NCBI RefSeq assembly: GCF_038502225.1
Contig: NC_091378.1
Span: forward strand, 7,442,231-7,506,230
From: Cherax quadricarinatus
Lineage: Eukaryota > Arthropoda > Malacostraca > Decapoda > Parastacidae
Reading direction: 5' to 3'
DNA length: 64,000 bases
In this document: in pieces, positions 9,888 through 19,091 of the stretch
Position numbering within the stretch: the first letter of the stretch is position 1
Layout of the letters: each line of letters opens with the position of its first letter
Made by a program: the position numbers and the translations under genes
The notes under the pieces: generated by a model
Told to the model about the DNA's origin: nothing
Seen by the model: the letters and a program-made list of their open reading frames with translations, nothing else
Databases searched by the model: none

Positions 9888-10069
9888 AGTAAAAGGACAC
9901 AAGTGCAACTAATGTGACATTTATTGTGGCAACGTTTCGCTCTCCAGGAGCTTTATCAAGCCATTGATAAAGCTCCTGGAGAGCGAAACGTTGCCACAAT
10001 AAATGTCACATTAGTTGCACTTGTGTCCTTTTACTTTACATATTGTCGGTAATTCTACCAACTTTATTA
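9888..10069. mobile_element. Palindromic PLE end pair, class C, TSD CAAGCTTGTTGCTG
   Basis: Two near-perfect inverted arms, ggacacaagtgcaactaatg to its complement, meet at gctttatcaagccattgata. The element is flanked by CAAGCTTGTTGCTG at 9874-9887 and 10070-10083. The same 14-mer occurs a third time after the next palindrome, so two different elements went into one site. Each arm carries stem II GCTC/GAGC, GAAAC and GTTGCC. Confidence 0.85.
9927..9963 (-). ncRNA. Hammerhead ribozyme-like motif, class C (3-8 pair U-A)
   Basis: Minus strand: TGGC, core TTGATAA, extra A, stem II GCTC/GAGC with a five-base loop, GAAAC, triplet GTT, then GCCA, which pairs fully with TGGC. Position 3 is U and position 8 is A, preserving Watson-Crick pairing. 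The plus arm of the same palindrome lacks a complementary stem I. Confidence 0.6.
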
Positions 10070-10083
10070 CAAGCTTGTTGCTG

Positions 10084-10295
10084 ATAAATTAGACACACGT
10101 GCAACTCTTGGGTATCTTTATTGAGGAAACGTTTCGCCACACACTGGCTTCATCAGTCCATACGAAGGAGAATCGATTCTCCTTCTTATGGACTGATGAA
10201 GCCACTGTGTGGCGAAACGTTTCCTCAATAAAGATACCCAAGAGTTGCACATGTGTCTAATTTATCAACATGTCGGTTCTCTGAAGCATTCCTCT
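10084..10295. mobile_element. Palindromic PLE end pair, class A, TSD ACAAGCTTGTTGCTG
   Basis: Inverted arms of roughly 100 bp meet at gaaggagaatcgattctcct. The outer right end continues tcaacatgtcggttctctga to a ctacaa terminus. It is flanked by ACAAGCTTGTTGCTG at 10069-10083 and 10296-10310 (15 bp). Both arms carry the class A hammerhead. No coding capacity. Confidence 0.88.
10187..10230 (+). ncRNA. Hammerhead ribozyme-like motif, class A (canonical C3-G8)
   Basis: TATGGA, core CTGATGA, extra A, stem II GCCAC/GTGGC with a TGT loop, GAAAC, triplet GTT, then TCC, a TCA bulge and ATA. Stem I forms GGA/TCC plus TAT/ATA around the bulge. This is the closest match to the standard CUGANGA...GAAA consensus in the window. 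The extra A before stem II is non-standard. Confidence 0.68.
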
Positions 10296-10310
10296 ACAAG
10301 CTTGTTGCTG

Positions 10311-10440
10311 TCATCATGGGCCGCGCCTATCTGTGTCTTAAAACGTCACTAGTTGAAAGCTATAATGCAACATCTATTGTTCCTTTATTGCAAGACGGTC
10401 AAGATGCTCACCGTCTATACTAGCTAGTTCACTATAGTGA
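10311..10440 (+). pseudogene. Probable continuation of the RNase H-type LINE
   Basis: After removing the two palindromes, 9854-9887 joins to 10311 and reads TGVLSKLVAVIMGRAYLCLK, resembling the RT-to-RNase H linker of I/Jockey-type ORF2. The assignment rests on position and loose similarity. Confidence 0.4.
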
Positions 10441-10474
10441 CCTTCATGACCGTGTGACCTATTGAATTCAATCA

Positions 10475-10535
10475 CGGAACGGGTGGGGTTTGAACTTATG
10501 GCGAGTGAGTCGTAAAACTCCAGGATATGGGTTTA
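10475..10535 (-). mobile_element. tRNA-derived SINE head fragment
   Basis: The minus strand carries a B-box-like ttcaaacccc followed by ggagttttacgactcactcg in inverse order, matching the SINE heads at 4.7, 36.8 and 63.8 kb. Confidence 0.5.
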
Positions 10536-10639
10536 ATTCCTCATACTGTCGGTATTGCATACCATTTATGTACAAGAATTACTTCTGTTCATCTTATTCT
10601 TTTCTATTCCACCGTGGGAGGCAGTGATTCGGGCATATC

Positions 10640-10922
10640 CCACTTTCTTTCAATTTTCCACTGACATTTTTCAATTACTCGCATGCTGTTGCTGTGTACA
10701 CTGATGGCTCTACATCCTCTGATGGTGTCGGATATGCGGATTTTTTTTTCCAGATGGTGCGATAAAAGAACGTTTACCGGGTTTGGCTAGTATTTTCACG
10801 GCAGAGTTATTTTCACTTCTCGCACCCATCATCATCACTGCTTCTCTTCCTGCTACTAATTTTAACGTAGTCTCTGACACTCAGAGTACCATACAAGCTC
10901 TTCAGTGCAACGAATCCTCTGG
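10640..10922 (+). pseudogene. RNase H domain, N-terminal part, of the split LINE
   Basis: Reads AVAVYTDGSTSSDGVGYA (first catalytic Asp in YTDGS), then after a frameshift in a T run LPGLASIFTAELFSL (catalytic Glu), and FNVVSDTQSTIQALQ (second Asp). This is the RNase H1 fold found in some LINE clades. The frame stops being continuous at the 10923 insertion, and the C-terminal half resumes at 11691. It presumably belongs to the same element as the RT at 5400-6520. Confidence 0.85.
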
Positions 10923-10950
10923 CACACGTGCAACATCTGGGTATCTTTAT

Positions 10951-10987
10951 TGTAGACGTTTCACCATCCAGTGGCTTTATCAATACA
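10951..10987 (-). ncRNA. Hammerhead ribozyme-like motif, class B (U3-A8)
   Basis: Minus strand: TGTA, core TTGATAA, extra A, stem II GCCA with TGGT after a five-base loop (one G-U), GAAAC, triplet GTC, then TACA, fully complementary to TGTA. GTC is the commonest natural hammerhead cleavage triplet. Confidence 0.62.
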
Positions 10988-11056
10988 GATTCTAGGACAT
11001 AACTTGAAGACAAGGCTGAGGGACTGATTACCTCGTCTTTTGTATGTCATAGAATC

Positions 11057-11094
11057 TGTATTGATAAAGCCACTGGTTGGCGAAACGTCTGCAA
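11057..11094 (+). ncRNA. Hammerhead ribozyme-like motif, class B (U3-A8)
   Basis: TGTA, core TTGATAA, extra A, stem II GCCA/TGGC, GAAAC, triplet GTC, then TGCA (one G-U in stem I). It is the partner arm of 10951-10987 in opposite orientation. Confidence 0.62.
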
Positions 11095-11176
11095 TAAAGA
11101 TACCCAGATGTTGCACATGTGTCTGATTTTCATATTGCTGGTATTGTATACCATTCATGTACAAGGAATCCTCTGG

Positions 11177-11318
11177 TTTAGAAAGACAGGTGCGCAAACA
11201 CTTGGACATATTTATTAGAAAACGTTTCAGTCTTGTGACCTTGATCACTTCTAACATAGAGATTAAAAAGACAGTATATATAGGCTTACGTGTCTTTCTA
11301 AACCAATTTATCGGTGTT
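11177..11318 (-). mobile_element. PLE terminal repeat, class D
   Basis: Minus strand: a tatatatac promoter-like box near 11272-11282, the hammerhead at 11214-11255, then aataaatatgtccaagtg. Its edges, ggtttagaaagacagg and its inverse ctttctaaacc, form a short terminal inverted repeat. Confidence 0.7.
11214..11255 (-). ncRNA. Hammerhead ribozyme-like motif, class D (G3-C8), perfect stem I
   Basis: Minus strand: GTTAGAA, core GTGATCA, extra A, stem II GGTC/GACT around ACAA, GAAAC, triplet GTT, then TTCTAAT. Stem I forms seven consecutive pairs (one G-U at the end). Core positions 3 and 8 are G and C, the exact swap of the canonical pair. This is the best-formed example of the G-C class. Confidence 0.7.
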
Positions 11319-11324
11319 AGGTAA

Positions 11325-11450
11325 AAGGACACAAGTGCAACTAATATGACATTTTATCGTGGCAACGTTTCATTCTGCAGGAGTTTTGTCAAGCCGTTAC
11401 GGTGCGACAAAGCTCACTATGTCGGTAATTCTACCAACATTATTACAGTT
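11325..11450 (-). mobile_element. PLE terminal repeat, class C, single arm
   Basis: taaaaggacacaagtgcaac, atgacattttatcgtggc, aacgtttc, gtcaagccgttac, then tgtcggtaattctaccaaca. Only one arm is present, and the GAAAC-to-stem II part has substitutions. Confidence 0.7.
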
Positions 11451-11569
11451 TGTCGGTATCTAATATCAAGGTTTATACCATACTGACTCGTATCAACTTC
11501 GTCCGAGTGAGAGGGGTTAGATTTGAGTGGGACTTGCACATGAGATAAATCGTTTATCAGAGCGTATTC

Positions 11570-11690
11570 CTTGGATATCATTGAAAATGGGTTGGACAAG
11601 TATTTTTTTAGTGGATTTGGGCTTGAGAAAGACCTGCTAGTATGGGCCAGTAAACCTGCTGCAGTGTTTCTTCTTACGTTCTTATGTGCC
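11570..11690 (+). mobile_element. CR1-like LINE family 1, 3' end only
   Basis: ggttggacaagtattttttt corresponds to the final ORF2 codons; gggccagtaaacctgctgca and an ending in ttcttacgttcttatg match the tail at 9690-9736. Confidence 0.8.
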
Positions 11691-11995
11691 GCTTCTTTGG
11701 CAAGTATATATGTGATACTGTCTTTTACTGCATCCCTGGTCATTCTGGTGTACAGGGCAATAAACTTGCATACTCTTCTGTAGGTTCTGCAGCTCAGGAC
11801 TTGTCCATCTCTCGCAGTGATGTACTCTATTCAAAGTATTCGGGATTCTTGGTAGCGTCGTTGGTCCAGGGTAACAGACAACAAGCTGCTATTGATCAAA
11901 CCACAACCGAGTACTTTGTAGACATCGTTATTATCCCTGTCACGTCTGGGAGAACTGTTCTAGCATGACTACGTATTGATTCCACGCAGCTAACA
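11691..11995 (+). pseudogene. RNase H domain, C-terminal part, of the split LINE
   Basis: Reads FYCIPGHSGVQGNKLAYSSV, the RNase H C-terminal block (catalytic-loop His, then GN.LA), followed by GSAAQDLSISRSDV and a tail that ends near LRIDSTQLTH. The usual GNELAD aspartate is replaced by Y. Together with 10640-10922 it reconstitutes a domain split by about 770 bp of PLE and CR1 insertions. Confidence 0.82.
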
Positions 11996-11999
11996 CATA

Positions 12000-12603
12000 T
12001 AGTTAAGACTGAGACACTTGTGCTGCATTTGGGAATTTATATTTAAGAATTGTTTGGTCCAATATAAAGACGAAAGGTGGAAGAAGAGGAGAAATTTGAA
12101 GTAATCAGCATCAATTGATTTTGATTTGATTGATTCATCAGGAACTGCGTTCTGGCTCAGGACGTCTGATGTCTGACCCATCTGAGAATCTCGAAAGAGA
12201 TGTCGATATAATTCCGTGGCAACATCAAATAGAGCTCTCACCACTGAGCAGCAGCGTCGTCCAGAGGAGACTAGAGTATCACGGAACCCAGGGCCACTTC
12301 CTCGGCCACGGCGACGAAGGAAGCCGAGGAAACATCAACGGCCAGCTTCTGACACTTCCACCCGACATCAGCAGCCGACGAGCCCACTTCTGCAGGAACA
12401 GACTGCAGAGTCAACCCCAGCACCATGATAGTCACCAGTGAGGAACATTGAAACCCAGGAAAACGTACCAGGACGTCCTGCGTTACCCATGCTGCCCTGA
12501 CACTGCGGAGCCTCTCCGGGCAGTGCAGGTTACAGGCATGATGCTTCTTGCCGCAGTTTGGACACAGAGGTTCCATAGTCTCTTCTCTTTTTAGTTTATC
12601 CAA
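12000..12603 (-). pseudogene. LINE ORF1 remnant with CCHC-like zinc knuckle
   Basis: The minus strand reads EPLCPNCGKKHHACNLHCPE, a Cys-rich knuckle of the kind found in ORF1 nucleic-acid-binding proteins of LINEs, followed by RLRSVRAAW and, after a frameshift, VRALFDVATELYRHLF near 12180-12240. The overlapping plus-strand frames are shadows. The right part (11997-12090) also contains a decayed class B PLE end. Which LINE this ORF1 belongs to is not clear. Confidence 0.55.
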
Positions 12604-12689
12604 TCAGTTCTTGGTCTGGTAAGACCAAGAACTGTGATCAGTCCATTAAGATTGCTGTACTTACCTTTGATATACCTTTGAAGAGTTTT

Positions 12690-14292
12690 GAGAGTTTGTC
12701 TACTCTCTGAGCCCGGCTATGGGCCAGGCTCGTCTGGTGCTTGCCTGGTCAACCAGGCTGTTGCTGCTGGTGGCCCGCTGCCCCACATATCCATCACAGC
12801 CTGGTTGATCTGGCATCTGGTGAAGATACTTCTCCAGTTTTCTCTTGAAGGCTTCTTCACTTGTTTCAGCCGTGTTTCTGATATCTTCTGGTAAGATGTT
12901 GAATAGTCTGGGACCCCGGATGTTGATACAGTGTTCCCTTATTGTGCTCACCGCACCCCTGCTCCTCACTGGGTTTATTTTACACTTCCAATATCTCTCG
13001 CTCCAGTATGTTGTTATGGCAGTGTGCAGATTTGGGACCAGGCCCTCGAGTACTCTCCAGGTATATATTATCATGTATCTCTCCTCCGCTCCAGTGAGTA
13101 CATGTTCAAGACTTGAACGCGTTCCCAGTAGTTTGGTGCTTTACTGGCTCAATGTGAGCCGTAAACGACCGCCGTATTTGGTCCAGCTCCGATATTTCTC
13201 TTGCTTTGAACGGGGCCGTCAGCACTGAGCAATATTCTAAGTGAGGGAGCACTAGTGATTTGAAGAGTGTCACCATCGGCATTTTTTCTCTTGTTTTGAA
13301 AGTTCTCAATACCCACTTCGTTATCTTCCTGGCTGTCGTGATCTTTGTCTTGTTATGGTCTTTAAAAAAAAAGGTCAGCTGACATAATTATTCCCAGGTC
13401 TTTTACGTGTTTCTTACGCTCTATTTGGTGACCCTCTTGAGTTTTGTATATAGTGTTCCATTTGAGTTCTTCATTCTTTTCATACCTAAGCAGCTGGAAC
13501 TTATCGCCATTGAACGTCATGTTCTCCACTGCCCACTGGAAAACCCTGTTTATGTCTTCCTGTACTTTTTCCGTGTCCTCTACCATAGTGACTTTCATGC
13601 TTATTTTAGTGTCTTCTGCAAATGATACAAAAGTGTGCCGCGTGTTTTTATCTATGCTATGAGGATGAGAAACAGCAGAGGTGCCAGGACAGTGCCTTGG
13701 GGCACTGAGCTTTTGACCTCGCTGATGCTGGATCTTTCCCTGTTCACTACTGCTTTTTGTGTTGTGTTAGGAACCAGAAAATCCATCTGCCTACCTTCCC
13801 CGTAATGCTCATGGCCTTCATTTTGTACGCTATCACTCCATGATCGCATTTGCTAAACGCCTTTGCAAAATCTGTGTAAATCACATCTGCGTTTTGGTCA
13901 CCTTCCAGTGCCTCCGTAATTCTGTCATAATGGTTCAGCAGCTGTGACAGGTATGATCGTCCTCCTCTAAAACCATGTTGGTTTGGGTTATGTTGGTTGT
14001 GCTGGTCCATGAAATTTGTAATCTGCCGTCTCATCACATTTTTCGAAGACTTATGTGAGAAGTTAGGGATACTGGTCTGTAATTTTTAGCTAGTGCTCTG
14101 CTACCTCCTTTATGCAAAGGAGCTATGTCTGCATTCTTAAGGCCTCTGGTATTTCACCTAGATCTAAGCTCTTTCTCCAAAGAATACTGAGTGCTCGTGC
14201 TAATGGTGCTTTACACTTCTTTATAAATAGAGCATTCCATGAATCTGGTCCAGGTGCTGAGTGAGTGGGCATGATGTCCATTTCTTTCTCCA
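12690..14292 (-). pseudogene. Old LINE (family 3) ORF2 reverse transcriptase, multiply frameshifted
   Basis: Minus strand in order: APGPDSWNALFIKK (14250-14200), NQHGFRGGRSYLSQLL, ADVIYTDFAKAFSKCDH (motif A), SVPQGTVLAPLLFL (motif B), MTFNGDKFQLLRY, VKDLGIIMSADL, MRTFKTREKMPMVTLF, LVLPHLEYCSVLTAPFKARE, MIIYTWRVLEGLVPNLH, RGPRLFNILPEDIRN, and DQPGCDGYVGQRATSSNSLV near the 3' end. The same C-terminal wording occurs in the younger copy at 39508-40217. At least four frame breaks; no function expected. Confidence 0.85.
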
Positions 14293-14428
14293 GGCTGAAG
14301 AACTGATAACCTCTAACTCCTGTTCTTCAACCATTCCACTCTGTAATGGACTACTGAAGGCACTAGTAGGCGAAATATTTCCTTAATAAAGATTCCCATA
14401 TGTTGTCGGTTTTGAAAATCATTTATCA
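14293..14428 (+). mobile_element. Decayed PLE terminal repeat, class A
   Basis: gataacctctaactcctgtt, gtaatggactactgaaggc, cgaaatatttccttaataaa, gttgtcggttttgaaaatca and tttatcacaa. The core (CTACTGAA) and GAAAC are mutated. The right end passes directly into (AC)n. Confidence 0.65.
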
Positions 14429-14513
<85 letters not shown>

Positions 14514-14516
14514 ACA
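14429..14516. repeat. (AC)n microsatellite
   Basis: About 85 bp of AC with one interruption near 14505; it separates a PLE end from MITE copy 2. Confidence 0.97.
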
Positions 14517-14517
14517 T

Positions 14518-14890
14518 GTGCCGAATAGGTAAAACTTGCGATTTGGGCTTAAATAGCAACGCTCTTCATGCCGAATAATGCAAGCGAGAATTTGTGTATG
14601 CAGTAATTTCGCAAAAATCTTTCTGAACCTAACGGAAAAAAATATATTTCAATGTGTTTGTTTATTATTAAATATTTGTAAACTTATCTAAAATATATTT
14701 AGTTGGATTAGGCTAAATTGCACTTGTTATAATAAGGTTAGGTAAGTTTTCTAAGGTTCTTTTGGTACAAAATTATTGATTTTTACATTAACATAAATGA
14801 AAAATATTTTTAAACGTATAAGAGAAAACTTTAGAAAGGACTTATTTTTGAATGAGTTTTTGCCAACTGACCAGTTTTACCTATTCGACA

Positions 14891-14891
<1 letters not shown>
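14518..14891 (-). mobile_element. MITE copy 2 (inverted relative to copies 1 and 3)
   Basis: Begins GTGCCGAATAGGTAAAACTT and ends ccagttttacctattcgaca plus c, giving terminal inverted repeats of about 19 bp. Interior landmarks are gcaacgctcttcatgccgaa on the left and taaggttaggtaagttttct centrally. Left neighbour (AC)n, right neighbour (TA)n. No ORF. Confidence 0.85.
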
Positions 14892-14980
<89 letters not shown>

Positions 14981-14982
14981 TA
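14892..14982. repeat. (TA)n-(GA)n compound microsatellite
   Basis: About 74 bp of TA then about 16 bp of GA, immediately right of MITE copy 2. Confidence 0.97.
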
Positions 14983-15144
14983 CACACTTTACTTAAAACA
15001 ATATATTGTAGGAAGACTGAATAACTTAATGGGTATAATTGACAACTGCCGCATTAGTGAAACATTAAAGTGAAGCGCTGTAAAGCGGGGCCTACTTGTA
15101 CGTATTTACCGCCGGGTGTACAGGGGCAACAGGTGTAAGGGTGC

Positions 15145-15250
15145 TTGTTACTCAAAAAAGACACATGTGCAACTAATGCAACATTTTATTGTGTCGACTT
15201 TTCGCTCTCCAGGAGCTTCGTTAAGCCGTTACCAACATTATTGCAGTTAG
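15145..15250 (-). mobile_element. PLE terminal repeat, class C
   Basis: aaaagacacatgtgcaacta, cattttattgtgtcgac, ttttcgctctccaggagctt and aagccgttaccaacatta. GAAAC has become GAAAA; probably inactive. Confidence 0.7.
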
Positions 15251-15801
15251 TAAAGATATTTGCCCATTCGTCGCTGCCTTCCCTAATTGAGCCCGGATAA
15301 GTCAGTTGTGAGGTGAAGGCGTTACCACTGAGCTGCAGCTTTCCAACGAATATAATTTCGTTCAAAAGCTGTTCCCTCCATTATGAACTTTGGGTACAGT
15401 GTTCCATTTTAATATATTTCCGTAGGGTAAACCAGCCTTTGTGACCGCCTACTGAATATAATTTTAAATATTACGCTGTCACATTAAATCCGCTGGGACA
15501 ATGTAATTCACGGTATTTCTGGATCAGTCGGGTTGCTGGTTCGATCCTCCGTTCGCCGATAGCAGCCCGGTCCGCTGCTGTGAATTGTAGATAGGCAGAA
15601 TAATAAGGAAAACCTTGACTGAGAGAAATGTGGGAAGCTTTCACATTTCTGAATAGAAGGATAATATTTTTTTCTGTTTTTTCTTCTTGAGAGACAATGG
15701 CGGCTGGAACAACAGTTCGCCAGGTCGAGACTTCTTCTGTTAGACTTCCTGTTCCTTATTACGCTTCAGTATTCCACTGCATATCAGTCCTTGTTTAATT
15801 T

Positions 15802-15907
<106 letters not shown>

Positions 15908-15994
15908 ACAGGGTTTACAATGTTAGATTAAGGTTCCTAACTTTATTTACATGCTAAGATCTGTTTTTTTCCTCTCTTTCTCAATTCTTAAACT

Positions 15995-16075
15995 ATATGC
16001 CATGGTTTACTGGCCCTAGCATGGGCCAGTAGGCCTGCTGCAGTGCTCCTTCTTTCTTATGTTTTTATCTATAAC
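15995..16075 (+). mobile_element. CR1-like LINE family 1, 3' end only
   Basis: actggccctagcatgggcca, gtaggcctgctgcagtgctc, ctt, then tttcttatgtttttat: the family 1 tail. Confidence 0.75.
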
Positions 16076-16900
16076 CTGTTAGCCTACCTAGTCTATCATG
16101 ACAGTCTGATTTTAGTTTTATTCACATTATTCAGATTAAAACAACTATTTCTTGAAGGTTCATTAGCTTTATTGTATTCTACATACTAGCTAGTCTACTA
16201 TGTTTTTATGTTTGGACCAAAACTTAGAAACCTCACCTAACTTCCCTTAAATTAACGCATTTTTGTAATACTACTAGGAATAAACTAACATCGTTGAAAT
16301 GATGTCTATGGATAAGGTACGGTCAGTCAGGGTGCTGCTAATGGATGCCGGTCTTGAGGTATAACTGTTGGTGTTCCAGGAGGAAGGACGTGGTGGAGAA
16401 CTATGGAAGCCTTATTCCTTTAAAATTTTGCTAAGGGTTTTCACATCTCTTGAGCGGTGGTGGTTTAGTGGTAGCGGATTTTTAACCCCGGAGGGTTAGC
16501 CAACCAGGATAATCCAAGAAAATCAGTGCGTCATCGAGGACGCACAACAGTCTGTTAGTACCCAATGCCAAGTGCTACTGCAACGTTTGCACCAGAACTA
16601 ACAAAACAGATCCGAAGGGTATGACGTGCTAAGGGAGTTTATTCTTCAGGAAAGAGAACGGCTTGTTACAGGTTTAGCATCCGATGGTCTTTAGGAATCT
16701 GATTGTACGACCGGTTGGAAACCTGAAACAAAGGTTTATTCTTCAGTAGCTCCCTAAGATACTGTTGGAAAAGAATAAGATGATTAGATTATTCATGAAA
16801 AAATGATCTGTACCAACTTTTCTGTGTATGCAATTCTTAAATGAATGTTTCCTCTAAAGAGGCAAATACTAACTATGGCATTATGAAATACTATTACTAC
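16076..16900. other. Non-coding DNA; possible tRNA-like block
   Basis: No coding signal. Near 16457-16510 the string gtggtttagtggtagcggat resembles an A box and ccaaccaggataatccaaga follows, which may be another SINE type; no clear B box. Confidence 0.35.
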
Positions 16901-16901
16901 T

Positions 16902-17300
16902 GCCCCGTGGCCTGGTTGCTAAAGCTCTCGCTTCACACGGCGAAAGTCCGGGTTTGATTCCCGGCGAGGGTAGAAGCATTGGGCGTGTTTTTTTTACACC
17001 GGTTGTTTATGTTCACCCATTAGTGAAATGGGTACCTGGGTGTTAGTCGACTGGTGTGGGTTGCATCCTGGGACAAAACTGACCTAATTTGACCGAAATA
17101 CTCAGCATAACAAGCGGCTTTCTATATAGTAATATGTCATTGATGTCAGCTATGGTCTTTATACCTTGTATATGTACTTGTAGAAATAAAAATATTATTA
17201 ATACTATTACTACTACTGTTAATACTACTGCTATTACTATTTTACTACTATAACTATTACAATTGATTCTGTTTACAACCACTACTACTGCTACAACTAC
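16902..17300 (+). mobile_element. tRNA-derived SINE (type S1) with (TTA/TAC)n tail
   Basis: The head reads ccgtggcctggttgctaaag (A-box region) and ccgggtttgattcccggc (B box). The body is attgggcgtg, gggtacctgggtgttagtcg, actggtgtgggttgcatcct. From there it differs from the SINE at 35421-35672: its 3' part is ctgacctaatttgaccgaaa and ttgtagaaataaaaatatta, then a trinucleotide-like tail to about 17300. It thus shares the same head and body with a different tail. Confidence 0.82.
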
Positions 17301-17572
17301 TAACAAAGTGCACACAAAATATTACTGAAAATATCAGTAAGCGTGTAGCATCCAGCAGTGAAGAGAACAGAAGCTATTTTCTTCCTTACACAGAATCAAA
17401 AATCAGATTATGTAAGCACTAAAAGCACATCTTCAAGGGAGGGTAAACACGGCAGCACAATGAGGCTCAGCGGACAATAGAATTCCATGGGATTATACGA
17501 CAGGATTTTGCAAAGCATATCAGACTGCTACTGTGTTGGATGTCCTTAGCTGTTCCAAAGTCCTCAACGAAT

Positions 17573-17578
<6 letters not shown>

Positions 17579-17651
<73 letters not shown>
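17579..17651. repeat. (TA)n microsatellite at the 3' end of an RTE-like LINE
   Basis: About 72 bp of TA. It directly follows, on the minus strand, the 3' terminus of the element at 17652-19530. Confidence 0.97.
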
Positions 17652-17655
<4 letters not shown>

Positions 17656-19091
17656 TTATTTTATTAACACATCGGCCGATTCCCACCAAGGCAGGGTGGC
17701 CCGAAAAAGAAAAAAACTTACATCATTCACTCCATCACTGTCTTGCCAGAAGGGTGCTTTACACTACAGTTATAAAACTGCAACATTAACACCCCTCCTT
17801 CAGAGTGCAGACACTGTACTTCCCATCTCCAGGACTCAAGTCCTGCCTGCCGGTTTCCCTGAATCCCTTCATAAATGTAACTTTGCTCACACTCCAACAG
17901 CACGTCAAGTATTAAAAACCAGTTGTCTCCATTCACTCCTATCAAGTACGCTCACACATGCTTGCTGGAAGTCCAAGCCCCTCGCACACAAAACCTCCTT
18001 TACTCCTTCCCTCAACCTTTCCTAGGCCGACCCCTACCCCGCCTTCCGTCCACTACAGATTTATACTCGAAGTCATTCTGTTTCGTACCATTCTCTCTAC
18101 ATGTACGAACCACATCAACAACCCTTCCTCAGCCCTCTGGACAACAGTTTTGGCAATCCAGCACCTCCTCCTAACTTCCAAACTACGAATTCTCTGCATT
18201 ATATTAACACATTGCCCTCAGACATGACATCTCCACTGCCTCCAGCCTTCTCCTCGTTGCAACATTCATCACCCACGCTTCACACCCATATAAGAGCGTT
18301 GGTAAAACTATACTCTCATACATTCCTCTCTTTGCTTCCAAGGACAAAGTTCTTTGTCACCACAGACTCCTAAGTGCACCACTCACTCTTTTCCCCTCAT
18401 CAGTTCTATGACTCGCCTCATCTTTCATAGACCCATCCGCTGACACGTCCACTCCTAAATATCTGAATACATTCACCTCCTCCATACTCTGTCCCTCCAA
18501 TCTGATATCCAATCTTTCGTCACCTATTCTTTTTATCTTCATAACCTTACTCTTTCCTATATTCACTCTTAATTTTCTTCTTTTACACACCCTACCAAAT
18601 TCATCCACCAACCTCTGCAACTTCTGTTCAGAATCTCCCAAGAGCACAGTGTCATCAGCAAAGAGCAACTGTGACAACTCCCACTTTGTGTGATTCTTTA
18701 TCTTTTAACTCCACGCCTCTTGCCAAGACCCTCGCATTCAATTCTCTTACAACCCCATCTATAAATATATTGAACAACCACGGTGACATCACACATCCTT
18801 GTCTAAGGCCTACTTTTACTGGGAAATAGTCTCCCACTTTCTTACATACTCTTAACCTGAGCCTCACTATTCTCGTAAAAACTCTTCACTGCTTTCAGTA
18901 ACCTACCTCCTATACCATACACCTGCAACATCTGCCACATTGACCCTGTCATACGCCTTTTCCATATCCATAAATGCCACAAAAGCCTCTTTAGCCTTAT
19001 CTAAATACTGTTCACTTATATGTTTCACTGTAAACACCTGGTCCACACATCCCCTACCTTTCCTGAAGCCTCATTGTTTATCTGATATCCT

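Larger units (their letters stand above)
10923..11165. mobile_element. Head-to-head PLE end pair, class B, 11-bp TSD
   Basis: Two inverted class B ends are separated by a spacer with gagggactgattacctcgtc. Flanks are GAATCCTCTGG at 10912-10922 and 11166-11176. The outer right end runs gttgcacatgtgtctgattt to taccattcatgtacaag. The insertion lies inside the RNase H coding sequence. Both arms hold a hammerhead motif. Confidence 0.88.
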
